From the NCBI GenBank assembly GCA_910574195.1, contig CAJTBF010000007.1, positions 112,215 through 176,214 of the forward strand: a stretch of 64,000 nucleotides of DNA. Direction: 5' to 3'. The position numbers and the translations under genes were made by a program. Position 1 is the first letter of the stretch. Each line of letters begins with the position of its first letter. The notes under the pieces are model-generated. The model did not search any database. It was not told the origin of the DNA and saw nothing but the letters and a program-made list of their open reading frames with translations. Below are positions 27,624-36,696 of this stretch, in pieces. Origin of the DNA: Lachnospiraceae bacterium (GTDB lineage Bacteria; Bacillota; Clostridia; Lachnospirales; Lachnospiraceae).

Positions 27624-28439
27624 TTATCCCTTTACTGCGCCCGCCGTCAGACCTTTGATAAAACTCTTGGATCCCACAATGAAAAGAGCCAGAAGCGGAA
27701 TCGTCGCCAACGTCAGGCCCGCAAGCTGTGCACCCGAATCCGTCCGGTATGCGCTGGCAAGACTTTTGATAAAGATCGGAATAGTATAATTATTCGCGTT
27801 ATTTACAAATACCAGCGGAATCATATAGTTATTCCAGGACCACAAAAAAATCAAAAGGCACAACGTCAAAAGGCCGGGACGAATGCAGGGGATCACAATG
27901 GAACGGAAAATCTTCACTTCACTGGCGCCGTCAATCCGGGCGCTCTCCACCAGTTCCAGCGGCAGAGAACTCTGGATAAAGGAAATCATCCAGTACGCAC
28001 CAAATCCATTGGCAAACCAGGTAAAAATCATGGGCCATAATGTAGTATTCAGGCCCATATTCCGCATTTCAATCATATAACCGATGATACCGATCTGTGA
28101 GGGAACCATCATGGTCATCATAATAAACAGATGCAGACCTTTTTTAAAGCGGAACTGATATACGTTCATTGCATAACCTACCATTGCACATATTATCACA
28201 GATATGAGCATAGACACAATGGAAATAAATAGACTGTTGCCATAGGACTGCACAAAGTTAGAAGCAAAAATTGTTTTCAAATTCTCTCCGAAATAATCGG
28301 AGGGAAAAATCGGTGTTCCCTGGAAGATCAGCTCACTCTTATAAGTGGACATGGAAAACATAAACCAAAACGGAATGACAGAAACAAAAGAAATCACCGC
28401 CAGCAATAATGCCGTCAATGCGCTCTTTACCTTTCTCAT
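27624..28439 (-). CDS. Carbohydrate ABC transporter permease (MsmG/AraQ-like)
   Basis: Inner-membrane permease of 271 residues with six predicted TM helices. The cytoplasmic EAA loop reads ELVESARIDGASEVKIFRSI, which docks the ATPase. The C-terminus is basic-hydrophobic (GSKSFIKGLTAGAVKG), typical of the MalG/AraQ group. No dedicated ATPase gene is in the cluster; such CUT1 systems in Firmicutes usually share a global MsmK/MsmX ATPase, which is inferred here. Start 28439 follows GGAGG and lies one base after the stop of the partner permease. Confidence 0.93.
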   Translation of the reverse strand: MRKVKSALTALLLAVISFVSVIPFWFMFSMSTYKSELIFQGTPIFPSDYFGENLKTIFASNFVQSYGNSLFISIVSMLISVIICAMVGYAMNVYQFRFKKGLHLFIMMTMMVPSQIGIIGYMIEMRNMGLNTTLWPMIFTWFANGFGAYWMISFIQSSLPLELVESARIDGASEVKIFRSIVIPCIRPGLLTLCLLIFLWSWNNYMIPLVFVNNANNYTIPIFIKSLASAYRTDSGAQLAGLTLATIPLLALFIVGSKSFIKGLTAGAVKG

Positions 28440-28440
28440 A

Positions 28441-29346
28441 TTATGCCTCCTCCTTTCCATTCATAAGCCGCAGTCCGATCAAGGACACAACGACAATAAT
28501 CAAAAACAGCAGACAGGACAATGCGGAAGCATATCCCATACGCGGATTGGCGCCAAACGCCTGGTTATAGAAATTCCATACCATCGTCAGGCAGCTCTGC
28601 CCGGGTCCTCCTACCGTACTGGACGACTGATTCGTAAACAGCAGGTTGGGTTCATCAAACAACTGGAATGCATAAATAGCACTTGTGATAATCAGGAATA
28701 TCGTAACCGGCTTCAAAAGCGGTATGGTAATCCGGAAAAAAGTCTGCACATTATTGGCCCCGTCAATCCTTGCCGCTTCATACACATCATCGGAAATCGA
28801 AGTAATTCCCGCCAGATACATGGCCATATAATACCCGGTACATTTCCATATAATCATAAAGGAAATGACAAAGGGGGCCCACACCGGACTTCCGATAAAA
28901 TTAATTGCTTCTCCTCCCAAAGCCTCAATCAGCCTGTTTAAGAAACCGACATGCTTCTCAAAAATAAATGTAAAAATCATACCAATTGCAACCGGTGTTG
29001 TAATATAAGGTAAAAAGTTTACTGTCTGCAGCAGATTTTTGAATCGTTTCAGATTGCAGATCATTGCGGCAAAAATCAATCCCAGAATGATTGCAATCGG
29101 AAAACCGACAATTCCGATTTTCACCGTATTTACAAGAGAGGTCCAAAACGTCGTATCTTTCGTAAAAATATTGATATAATTCTCAAATCCCACAAACACT
29201 TTCTCACTGTATCCGTTCCAGTCAAGAAAACTCATATAGAAAGAGTACAGAATGGGGAACAGATTAAACACCAGGAAACAGATACAAAACGGCGCCAGGA
29301 AAAAAGCCGGCCAAAACCCTTTATATTTATTCGCCTTGTTTTTCAT
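28441..29346 (-). CDS. Carbohydrate ABC transporter permease (UgpA/LacF-like)
   Basis: Partner permease of the CUT1 sugar importer, 301 residues, six TM helices (first at about 15-37, AFFLAPFCICFLVFNLFP). The EAA loop is DDVYEAARIDGANNVQTFF. The WAPFVISF and QLFDEP segments are typical of the UgpA/MalF group. Start 29346 has AAGGAG nine bases upstream. It is separated from the binding-protein gene by a stem-loop (29381-29412) that probably lowers read-through so that the binding protein is made in excess. Confidence 0.93.
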   Translation of the reverse strand: MKNKANKYKGFWPAFFLAPFCICFLVFNLFPILYSFYMSFLDWNGYSEKVFVGFENYINIFTKDTTFWTSLVNTVKIGIVGFPIAIILGLIFAAMICNLKRFKNLLQTVNFLPYITTPVAIGMIFTFIFEKHVGFLNRLIEALGGEAINFIGSPVWAPFVISFMIIWKCTGYYMAMYLAGITSISDDVYEAARIDGANNVQTFFRITIPLLKPVTIFLIITSAIYAFQLFDEPNLLFTNQSSSTVGGPGQSCLTMVWNFYNQAFGANPRMGYASALSCLLFLIIVVVSLIGLRLMNGKEEA

Positions 29347-29380
29347 GATAGTTTGCTCCTTATATGGTGGTACTAGCAAA

Positions 29381-29412
29381 GAATGAAGGAACGGCAGGCC
29401 ATTCCTTCATTC
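29381..29412 (-). other. Intercistronic stem-loop between binding protein and permeases
   Basis: Perfect arms GAATGAAGGAA / TTCCTTCATTC (29381-29391, 29402-29412) with no long T-run. This fits a partial terminator or an mRNA-stabilising hairpin, common after sugar-binding-protein genes. Confidence 0.65.
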
Positions 29413-29436
29413 CGGTAGTTCCTTATATGTTTTTTG

Positions 29437-30777
29437 TTATTTGATCGTAATGCTGTCGTCCGTCACAAGCTGTTCCAACTGCTCCTGACCGATCTCCAGC
29501 GCCTTCTCCAATGTCATGGACTTGTCATCCATCAACTGCTGCGCCAGGTCGTTCCGAACGCTGGTGATAGAATTATCCCACGGAGAAGCCGGGGCAATGT
29601 CCATCTCTTCAACAATTTCTTTGTAGAACAGTTCGCTGATGTTCTGTCCGCCAAAGAAATCTTCATCTGCTCTCTTGATGAAGTCCGGATCATAAGTATA
29701 CTTGGTATAAGCGGTAATATAACCGGCTTTATCCTTCGCTACATTTACGCCTTCTTCTTCCTGTGTTGCCCATTTGATGAAGTCAAATGCTGCCTGTTTC
29801 TGCTCGTCTGTGGACTGCTTTGTAATGCCCAGGCAGGTTCCGCCATGGCTGTAGCTTACAGGCGCTTTGATAATTCCCCAGTTGCCGGATCCGTCCGGAT
29901 CGTTTGCTTCTACATAATACGTAATTGCCCAGTCAGGACATGGGAAGAAAATGTGCTCGCTTCCTGCGTAAGTTGCATTTGCTTCCGCTGTACCGTTCTG
30001 ATAGCTGTCAACTGCATTCGCGTCACGCAGTTTGATCAATGTAGACAGAATATCTGTCATCTTATCGGTGTAGTTCAATGTATCGCCTGTCTGATTCTCT
30101 ACATCGCTTGCAAAATACAGCCACTCTGCGACAGCCTGTCCGGAATGGAACAGATGTACTTTTCCTTCGGATTTGTCATATACTTCCGCGCCTTTTTCTG
30201 CGTAAGCATCATAGCTGTTGAACATTGCGGACAGTTCGTCCGGATCATCGGTTCCGAAATATTCCTTCGCCAGATCTCTCTTATAAGCGATACCTGCCGG
30301 ACACACATTCTCCACACATCCGATCACCTTTCCGTCTTCCGTAGATGCTTTTTCTACCAAAATCTCTACGTATTCGCTCTTGTCGAATCCATAAGCGGTA
30401 AGATCCTCACAGACATCCATGTCTTTCCAGTTCTCAATCAATGCGAAGTCCATACCGAACATGGTCGGCAGTTCAGAACCGGATGCCAACGCCTGCTGTA
30501 CTTTTGTCAGCATGTCGCCCCACTCTACTGCGGTCGCCTCAATTTTTACATCCGGATGAGATGCCATATAAGCTTCGAACATCGGCTCATAGTAGTTGGA
30601 ATCCCAGCCCCAGTATGTCAGTGTGACTCCTTCGCCTGCATCTTCACTTGCTTCTGTACCGCTGTCTTCCGCGCTATCTGCCTCGGAAGACTCTCCGCCG
30701 CCTGAAGAACCACATCCGGCTACCAGGCCGACTACCATTGCTGCTGTCAAAAGCATACCAACCAGTTTCTTTTTCAT
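29437..30777 (-). CDS. Sugar ABC transporter substrate-binding lipoprotein
   Basis: A 446-residue family 1 extracellular solute-binding protein. A signal peptide (MKKKLVGMLLTAAMVVG) ends in lipobox LVAGC, so Cys22 is lipidated and the mature protein is tethered outside the membrane. A flexible Ser/Glu/Asp linker (about 23-50) is followed by the binding fold beginning TLTYWGWDSNYYEPMFEAY. Aromatic clusters (YWGW, WLYFASD) fit sugar stacking. GGGAGG precedes the start. First gene downstream of a -10 element and the hairpin-separated permeases; the likely target of YesN. Confidence 0.94.
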   Translation of the reverse strand: MKKKLVGMLLTAAMVVGLVAGCGSSGGGESSEADSAEDSGTEASEDAGEGVTLTYWGWDSNYYEPMFEAYMASHPDVKIEATAVEWGDMLTKVQQALASGSELPTMFGMDFALIENWKDMDVCEDLTAYGFDKSEYVEILVEKASTEDGKVIGCVENVCPAGIAYKRDLAKEYFGTDDPDELSAMFNSYDAYAEKGAEVYDKSEGKVHLFHSGQAVAEWLYFASDVENQTGDTLNYTDKMTDILSTLIKLRDANAVDSYQNGTAEANATYAGSEHIFFPCPDWAITYYVEANDPDGSGNWGIIKAPVSYSHGGTCLGITKQSTDEQKQAAFDFIKWATQEEEGVNVAKDKAGYITAYTKYTYDPDFIKRADEDFFGGQNISELFYKEIVEEMDIAPASPWDNSITSVRNDLAQQLMDDKSMTLEKALEIGQEQLEQLVTDDSITIK

Positions 30778-30808
30778 ACATTATTACCTCCCTTTCGTTT
30801 ATGCGGCT

Positions 30809-30814
30809 ATTATA
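30809..30814 (-). promoter_or_regulatory. -10 element of the uptake operon
   Basis: TATAAT on the minus strand 32 bp before the binding-protein start. The hexamer 17 bp upstream is far from consensus (GCACGG), as expected for a promoter that needs an activator such as the YesN regulator. Confidence 0.5.
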
Positions 30815-30929
30815 ACAACAAAAAACAGAATCCGTGCATATTTATTTCACGCAAAAGTTAAGATTTTCGAGCATTCTTTATTCCCGCGAAGCAACAAACC
30901 AGACAATCATACCTGCATGGATATTTGAC

Positions 30930-31886
30930 TTATTGCTTCCCCATTGCTTCTCTATATACTGTTTCCATCAAAAGAAAATGTGCCTGCGCTTCCACGGATG
31001 TTCCCGACCGAAGAAAATCCGGAGAACTGGAAGCGCCCATGACAAGCCCTTCAAAACTGACTCTCTGATACAGCGCCATACGGATCCAGTCTGCCCTCTC
31101 CATGTACTCCCGCGCCAAAATACCTTCTTTCACACCCCGGTAAATGACATAGGCAACCATTGCCGCTGTCTCCGCCTCTTCAAACGTAGACGGATCATCC
31201 AATATATCATGAAAACCGTGCTTCTCTGTTTCCAGAGACAGCATCCGGTTCAGAAGTCTTCGAAATTCTGCAAACAGCTCTTCTTTGTCCTTTTCATGGG
31301 AAGAATCCAATTCCAGACCCAGACGCAAAAGACCTGTCAATATCCATCCGTTTCCGATCCCCCATGCCAGCGGCCGCAAAAATGTTTTACTTTCTTCATC
31401 CCACATATGATAATACAGACCGCTCTCTTCATGGTATAATCTCCTCCGAATTCCTTCCATCTGCTGCACGCCTTCCTTCGGACTTCCGGTCAGCGCCAAC
31501 GCATAGGGAAGAAATGCCGCCGAATCTGCCCAGATCTGCTTTGTACCCCGCATATGGTATAAGGTGCCGTCCTCCGCCCGGTCTTCCGTATTCAAAAACA
31601 ACTGTGCATTATCCATGACTGCATTGAGATATTTCTCGTTCTTTTCCCGAATCGCTACCGCATACACCGCAGGCATACAAAAGGAGGAATCAGTAATGGC
31701 CGGCGTATTCTCTACATTACAAAGCCTCCCGTCCGTACTCTGTCTGAGCACCATATCATACACCATTAGTCTTAACTTCTCTTCGTCTCCCTTTTCCAAC
31801 AATGCCTGGGCTGCAATCCCGGCTTCCCAGCACTGACGCGACATACATAGCATTGCATTCTCAACTGCTTTTACATAAACACTCAT
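30930..31886 (-). CDS. Glycoside hydrolase family 88/105-like protein
   Basis: A 318-residue (alpha/alpha)6-barrel enzyme related to unsaturated glucuronyl/rhamnogalacturonyl hydrolases (GH88/GH105), which hydrate the double bond left by lyases on uronic acid ends. Family-like blocks: ITDSSFCMPAVYAVAI, TKQIWADSAAFLPYALAL with a candidate catalytic Asp, HMWDEESKTF, AWGIGNGWILTGL. It has no signal peptide and thus works on imported oligosaccharide. Length is somewhat short for the family (about 340-380). GGAGG before ATG 31886. It lies 23 bp after the GPH transporter gene. Confidence 0.8.
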   Translation of the reverse strand: MSVYVKAVENAMLCMSRQCWEAGIAAQALLEKGDEEKLRLMVYDMVLRQSTDGRLCNVENTPAITDSSFCMPAVYAVAIREKNEKYLNAVMDNAQLFLNTEDRAEDGTLYHMRGTKQIWADSAAFLPYALALTGSPKEGVQQMEGIRRRLYHEESGLYYHMWDEESKTFLRPLAWGIGNGWILTGLLRLGLELDSSHEKDKEELFAEFRRLLNRMLSLETEKHGFHDILDDPSTFEEAETAAMVAYVIYRGVKEGILAREYMERADWIRMALYQRVSFEGLVMGASSSPDFLRSGTSVEAQAHFLLMETVYREAMGKQ

Positions 31887-31909
31887 TTTCTTTCCTCCCT
31901 GTCTGGTTT

Positions 31910-33271
31910 TTAGTTTTTCTGCTTTTCTGTCTGTACTCTTCTTTCCTGCAGTTCCTTTATCACTTTTGGATACGTCTGATCCAGATTATATGTAAGCGTC
32001 AGAAAAATCACTGCCACAGACAATGCCATTGGTACATAGATGAAATTTGCTTTGATTGCCAGAATCGTTTGCGCACCTGCCGATTCTCCTGCCACATAAC
32101 CTCCCAGATCCAAAATCCACGGCACCACATAGCCGGCAAATGCGACCCCCATCTTCATTAGAAACGTCATACAGGACGTCATGGAGCCCTGGGGGCGCTT
32201 CCCGCTCTGCCATTCTGTCCAGTCAATCAGCTGAGAAATGATCACGAAAACCATTCCGGAAGCGATACTCCACCCCATACTGGTAAAAACCGCACAGGCC
32301 ACTACGCCTGCCGCACTTTTCCCCACCAGCATCGTAGCCGCCAGAGACAATACTACCAGAACATTTCCTCCGATCAGAACATATTTCATCCCAATCCTCT
32401 CCGAGACAGCCGGAAGAACAAAGGCGGCCAGCACGCACATCAACGGTGGTAAGGACAAAATCATGGCATTCAGACTTTCCTGCCCCATATAATATTTCGT
32501 ATAGTAGAAAGTTCCCTGGTTATGGATAACCATATACAATAAACTGAGAAATTGTATAAAAATAAAAATCAGCCAGTTTTTATTCTGTTTTACAACCTGG
32601 ATTGTCTCTGAGAATTCCAGATGTTCTCCCGGTTTTCGCCCAATTCGTTCCTTTGTATAGACCACACAAGATACGATGCATGCACTAAAAAAAACGGCAT
32701 ACAACACGACACTTTTCAAATATCCGTTTCCTGCCGCGCCTCCCAGAGATTCCACCAGAAACAAAGCCAGCGCAGTCACAAACAGACCGCCCATATTGGC
32801 GCCGATATTCTTATAAATGTTAAAGGATAACCGTTCCCGGTTTTCTCCGGTAATTACGGAAAGCAACGTAGAATATGGCACATTTACAAAGGCAAAAAAC
32901 AGACTGAACACCGCATAGCTTACACACCCATACAGAAGCTTTCCCGTTTCCGAAACCCCCGGCATCCAGAACAAAAGACACATCAGCGCACACATCGGAA
33001 CCCCGCAGACCGCCATATAAGGCCGGCAGGTCCCCCACCGGGTATTCGTCTGATCCATGACATACCCTGCCCCGATACTTGCGAACGCATCCACGGTCCG
33101 CCCGATCAGCAGAATCATACCGGCGGCTTCCAGACCAATTCTTGCCGAATCCGTATAAAAATATAACAGATAGGACGAAACAAATGTGAAAGTCCCGTTT
33201 ACCGCGAAATCTCCCAGACCAAAACAGAATTTCTCCTTCCGGGAAATTCCACTCTTCCTCTTTTCCGCCAT
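31910..33271 (-). CDS. Sugar:cation symporter, GPH/MelB family (MFS)
   Basis: A 453-residue transporter with about 12 TM helices. GPH-family marks are GLGDFAVNGTFTFVSSYLLYF with DSA in the first helices, YVMDQTNTRWGTCRPY (cytosolic D-x3-T-R-x-G-x-x-RPY signature) and VNVPYSTLLSVIT. GPH members take up glycosides or uronides with H+ or Na+. ATG 33271 overlaps the stop codon of the GH2 gene by one base (TGATG). The cluster therefore has two uptake routes, this symporter and the ABC importer, perhaps for oligomers of different size. Confidence 0.92.
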   Translation of the reverse strand: MAEKRKSGISRKEKFCFGLGDFAVNGTFTFVSSYLLYFYTDSARIGLEAAGMILLIGRTVDAFASIGAGYVMDQTNTRWGTCRPYMAVCGVPMCALMCLLFWMPGVSETGKLLYGCVSYAVFSLFFAFVNVPYSTLLSVITGENRERLSFNIYKNIGANMGGLFVTALALFLVESLGGAAGNGYLKSVVLYAVFFSACIVSCVVYTKERIGRKPGEHLEFSETIQVVKQNKNWLIFIFIQFLSLLYMVIHNQGTFYYTKYYMGQESLNAMILSLPPLMCVLAAFVLPAVSERIGMKYVLIGGNVLVVLSLAATMLVGKSAAGVVACAVFTSMGWSIASGMVFVIISQLIDWTEWQSGKRPQGSMTSCMTFLMKMGVAFAGYVVPWILDLGGYVAGESAGAQTILAIKANFIYVPMALSVAVIFLTLTYNLDQTYPKVIKELQERRVQTEKQKN

Positions 33272-36200
33272 CAATTCCCGCTCCTTCTCTCATCTGGTTC
33301 CTTATTCCAGGGAACAAGCCGTTCCAATTCCTCCCTGCTAATCGAAGACTTTGGGGTGTTTCCCTTCTGCTTCATATATCCCAGCAGACTATGCAACAGA
33401 CTCCTGCATTCCGGATACTGCTGTTTGTCAAAAAGCCCCATTGAGCTGACCATAATCTTTCCTTTTCCAAAGCCGGCCTCAAACAGCAGGCCCATATGCT
33501 TTAAGCGGCTGTAACTGTCGGGCACGGTCACCATTGGCCGGATCTGTCCCGGCAGAACCATCGGACGTCCCTGCGCCATGGCCCACCATTGATATTCACT
33601 GTGAAACTCCGTGGGAAATTCCCGGAACACCGGATGCTCTTCATCAATCACCATTCCCATACCGCCTTCCTGCACCGGGAATGTTCCCACCGACCAGAAA
33701 TCCGTCGTAAACTGCCCGCCAATGGAATAGGGAAGATTCTCTTTCGTCGGTTCCGGTTCCAGAAATACCTGCGCTCCCTCTGCAATCTCTGACAACAGCT
33801 CTTCCGACAACTTTCGTATCGCCGTCTTTCCGTCCGGCTGCAGACATTCTCTCTGTGGATACACCCAGATCGGATACTGGTTTTCATGATTCCCCACAAA
33901 AATCCGGATATACAACCGCCTGGCTGTCCCGCTCTCCGGCAGGGACAGATACACCCGGCCCACAGATAGCACTCCACCGTTGGTATATGCCGCTTCCGGA
34001 AAAATCCCTCCGCAGAGTTTCCGGTATCCGGTATACGCCGCGCCTTCCACTTTCTGCGGCGCTGTTACGGACACAGCCTGCTCCTTCTCATAAACTTCCC
34101 ATCCTGCCGTACCGCATACCTCTCCCTTTCCGTAATTCGCCAAAACCATTTCTGCGCACAGTTCTTCCTGACTTTCGTATGTATATTTTTGTAAATACAA
34201 CATAGGAAGCACTTCCCGGAAAAAGGCGGAAAAACGTTCCGGCTTTGCAAAGGCATACGGCTTTGGCTCCAAATGGCTGTTCATCATACCTACCAGCGCC
34301 GTTCCCTGTCCCGGAAAATCCTGCAGGCCCAACAAAGAGAGTCCGCTCATCCCCCCGGTGCGTAAAACTGCTTCCACTTCTTCCCGGTAGCAAAGCAACG
34401 CCAGTTCTCCGGCGGCTTCCACATAACGATCCCAATCCGAAAGCATACCTGCTTTTTCCACATTCTCTTTGATCTGTACCAGATTCTGCGGCTTTGTCAC
34501 TCCATGAAACTGTTCGATTTCCCGGAAATCCGGAAGCACCTCGTATTGTCCCACTTCAAAACCAAAACAACTCTTTCCGTCCCCAAGTACCTTTTCCACT
34601 GCGTGATCGTAGCGGGTGTCCGCAGAAGGATAGGTGTGATTCAGATGCCCGATCATCGGGGAACTGGTGGCGCGCAGCATCTCTTCCCGTATAGCCATCG
34701 CCGTATAAAAATCGCTGTTCGGATCCGTTCCGACTTCCCCGTAATGATAATTCGATGCATTTGCATAAAGCCGGGTGGCGTCATACACTTTTGCTTCTTT
34801 CAAAAGCTCTGTTACAAAGGATTCCCCTTCCGGTGCATTCTGCAGCTCATTTCCAAAAGTCAGCATCACAAAAGAAGGATGGTTTGCCAGAGACTGCAGA
34901 ATCGCGCACATTTCCTCATGATAATACTCTCTCGCTTCCGGTGTTCCAAACGCATCCTTAAAATTCCACTGGGAAAGTTCCGGCTGCATCAGCATCCCCA
35001 TATGGTCTGCCGCCTGAAACGCCGCGTCCGGCGGGCACCAGGAATGAAACCGCATACAGTTCACACCATACGCCGCATACCGTCCCAGAACATCCTCCCA
35101 CTCTTCCCGGGTAAGCGGCGGATGCCCTGTCTCCGGAAAAACACAGCAGTTCGCTTCCCCTCTCAGAAAGATTCTTCTGCCGTTCAGGGTCAGCCGGAGC
35201 TGATCATCCACTCCAAACATACGGACGCCGAACTCCACTTGTTCCTCTGCCAGGATCTGCCCTGTCTGGTGTATGTCTGCTCCCGGCTGCTGCCTCTGTT
35301 CTGTCCGCTGTATGTCTGCTCCCGGCTGCTGCCTCTGCTTCATCCTCTGTACACTTTGCCCCGTACACCACTCCCCGGACCCAGCTTCCCAGATAAGCAT
35401 CCGTTCCTTCTTTTTCCCATCCTGTAAATGTACCCCTTTTTCCGCATCTCCCCGTCCGCACCACTGCGCAGACAGTGTATAGAGATTCCCTTCCTTCTCA
35501 TCCCAATACCGACAGTCCGACCGCAGCAAAATCCCGAAAATTGTTATTTTCAGAAGTCGTTTCGCCTCTTCATACACATAGGATATCTCTCCGGCCGCTT
35601 CCTCCGCAAAAGCCTCGCACAGCAGACGAAGTTCCAAAATCTCCCCCACCTCTTCCCTGGAAATTCCGTCCAGTTCCGCACATACTTCCGCTGTATACCT
35701 GGATGGGTATCCCTTACCAGACAGGGAAGACTGTCCGCCCGCCCGAAGGACATGAGACGCGGGATTCCCGAACGGGTATACCCGCAAAGAGCGGAAAAAT
35801 ACCGGCGTTGTCTCATAGATCCCGAATTCCCCCAGAATCCCATTCCAGTTTGTCTGCGTTTCATCTGTCACTGCAGACGCGCCGATCACAGATTCCCTGG
35901 GCCATTTAGTATACTGATTATCTACCGTAATCTGCATACAGACTTTTTTTCCTGCAAATTCTGTAATTTCAAACAAATAGGGTGTACTCAGTGTTCCGCA
36001 TATATAAGCCTGCTGCTCCTGCCCATCTATCCTCAATGTAACTTCTCTGGTACGTTCCATCTTCAGGAAAAGACGTTTTCCTGGTCTTTCCGGAATGACC
36101 ATGTCCCGAAAATAGGTTACTTTCCCTTCATATGTATGCAGCCGTGTCAACCTGGTCGCCAGACGAGGGACATCCGCATGTCCGATTTCATTCGTATCCA

Positions 36201-36288
36201 GCGTACCGGGCAGAGACACGGTGAACTTTCCCAATCCTTCTGCTTCCGCCTGCCAGATTCCGTTGAAATCCACGATCTTTTTCATCAT
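33271..36288 (-). CDS. Glycoside hydrolase family 2 enzyme
   Basis: A 1005-residue cytoplasmic GH2 glycosidase (no signal peptide). The N-terminal jelly-roll sugar-binding domain (about 5-180: NGIWQAEAEGLGKF, LDTNEIGHADVP) leads to an immunoglobulin-like domain and a TIM barrel (about 370-680) with RGEANCCVFPETG, the acid/base Glu in VMLTFGNELQNAP and a probable nucleophile Glu in FGFEVGQYEVLP. The C-terminal third is a carbohydrate-binding-like region without clear family. An in-frame 39-bp tandem duplication (around residues 310-345, RQQPGADI twice) sits between domains. Start ATG 36288 (AGGA nine bases before) is preferred to ATG 36297. First gene of the cluster. Exact substrate unknown. 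Confidence 0.85.
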   Translation of the reverse strand: MMKKIVDFNGIWQAEAEGLGKFTVSLPGTLDTNEIGHADVPRLATRLTRLHTYEGKVTYFRDMVIPERPGKRLFLKMERTREVTLRIDGQEQQAYICGTLSTPYLFEITEFAGKKVCMQITVDNQYTKWPRESVIGASAVTDETQTNWNGILGEFGIYETTPVFFRSLRVYPFGNPASHVLRAGGQSSLSGKGYPSRYTAEVCAELDGISREEVGEILELRLLCEAFAEEAAGEISYVYEEAKRLLKITIFGILLRSDCRYWDEKEGNLYTLSAQWCGRGDAEKGVHLQDGKKKERMLIWEAGSGEWCTGQSVQRMKQRQQPGADIQRTEQRQQPGADIHQTGQILAEEQVEFGVRMFGVDDQLRLTLNGRRIFLRGEANCCVFPETGHPPLTREEWEDVLGRYAAYGVNCMRFHSWCPPDAAFQAADHMGMLMQPELSQWNFKDAFGTPEAREYYHEEMCAILQSLANHPSFVMLTFGNELQNAPEGESFVTELLKEAKVYDATRLYANASNYHYGEVGTDPNSDFYTAMAIREEMLRATSSPMIGHLNHTYPSADTRYDHAVEKVLGDGKSCFGFEVGQYEVLPDFREIEQFHGVTKPQNLVQIKENVEKAGMLSDWDRYVEAAGELALLCYREEVEAVLRTGGMSGLSLLGLQDFPGQGTALVGMMNSHLEPKPYAFAKPERFSAFFREVLPMLYLQKYTYESQEELCAEMVLANYGKGEVCGTAGWEVYEKEQAVSVTAPQKVEGAAYTGYRKLCGGIFPEAAYTNGGVLSVGRVYLSLPESGTARRLYIRIFVGNHENQYPIWVYPQRECLQPDGKTAIRKLSEELLSEIAEGAQVFLEPEPTKENLPYSIGGQFTTDFWSVGTFPVQEGGMGMVIDEEHPVFREFPTEFHSEYQWWAMAQGRPMVLPGQIRPMVTVPDSYSRLKHMGLLFEAGFGKGKIMVSSMGLFDKQQYPECRSLLHSLLGYMKQKGNTPKSSISREELERLVPWNKEPDERRSGN
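35271..35340 (-). repeat. In-gene 39-bp tandem repeat in the GH2 gene
   Basis: A 39-bp unit starting at 35271 is repeated from 35310 for its first 28 bases and then degenerates. It encodes two copies of RQQPGADI separated by a short Gln-rich stretch, a domain linker. Confidence 0.75.
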
Positions 36289-36381
36289 TTTCGTCATTCC
36301 TTTCTTTTATAAACCCTGCTCGCAGGGCATAGCGTATCCTATTCCCTTCGAGTATGCAGACAGCCTTTGCCGCCTGATAAA

Positions 36382-36405
36382 GTATACCCTTCCGGGCATC
36401 CCGTA
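36382..36405 (+). repeat. Dispersed intergenic repeat (copy 2)
   Basis: GTATACCC...GGGCATCCCGTA, the same 24-bp element as at 19823-19846 and 48529-48552. Confidence 0.7.
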
Positions 36406-36428
36406 TTAAATGCCCTTCGGACGAGCGA

Positions 36429-36455
36429 ACAGCTACCGCTTTCCGATAAAGTATA
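36429..36455 (-). repeat. 27-bp repeat, inverted partner of 40303-40329
   Basis: The reverse complement of this stretch matches 40303-40329 at 25 of 27 positions (core TTATCGGA-AGCGGTAGCTGT). The two copies bracket the DUF624, asnB-like and GtrA genes. Confidence 0.7.
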
Positions 36456-36493
36456 ACAAAAAGGGCGGTATTGCACAGTTGCAATATCCGCCC
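36453..36493 (-). terminator. Minus-strand terminator
   Basis: Arms GGGCGGATATTGCA / TGCAATACCGCCC on the minus strand (complements of 36480-36493 and 36463-36475) are followed by TTTTTGTTATAC. It could end transcription coming from the DUF624 gene. Confidence 0.7.
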
Positions 36494-36597
36494 ATCTTGT
36501 TCAAAATCCGTTCCTGCTTCCTGCTCTACAAACAATATAAGGGACCCCCGTAAAGGAAGTCCTGAAGAAATTAAGTGAAGAAATTTAATATGAATTT

Positions 36598-36630
36598 TTG
36601 ACAATAAAAACAAGTGCTTTTTTGTATAAT
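36598..36630 (+). promoter_or_regulatory. Possible promoter of the small AT-rich gene
   Basis: TTGACA (36598-36603) and TATAAT (36625-36630) upstream of the small gene, but with a 21-bp spacer, longer than normal. Tentative. Confidence 0.35.
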
Positions 36631-36696
36631 TGAAATGTAATAGAAGGAGACTATATTATATTTTTGATACAGATTTTTAAAAATCGAGGTGATAAG

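Larger units (their letters stand above)
36298..36696. other. Repeat-rich intergenic region upstream of the GH2 gene
   Basis: About 400 bp without a convincing gene. It contains a copy of the dispersed 24-bp repeat (36382-36405), one arm of a 27-bp inverted pair (36429-36455, partner 40303-40329), a strong minus-strand terminator (36453-36493) and a possible plus promoter (36598-36630). Open frames through it in several phases look like chance. Confidence 0.55.

Noticed and set aside
29434..30705. 423-codon plus-strand frame opposite the sugar-binding-protein gene
   Set aside because: Antisense shadow of a clear lipoprotein gene.
36188..36613. 141-codon minus-strand open frame upstream of and overlapping the GH2 start
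   Set aside because: It runs through the repeat block and terminator, has no ribosome site and reads in another phase of the GH2 N-terminus; judged a chance frame.
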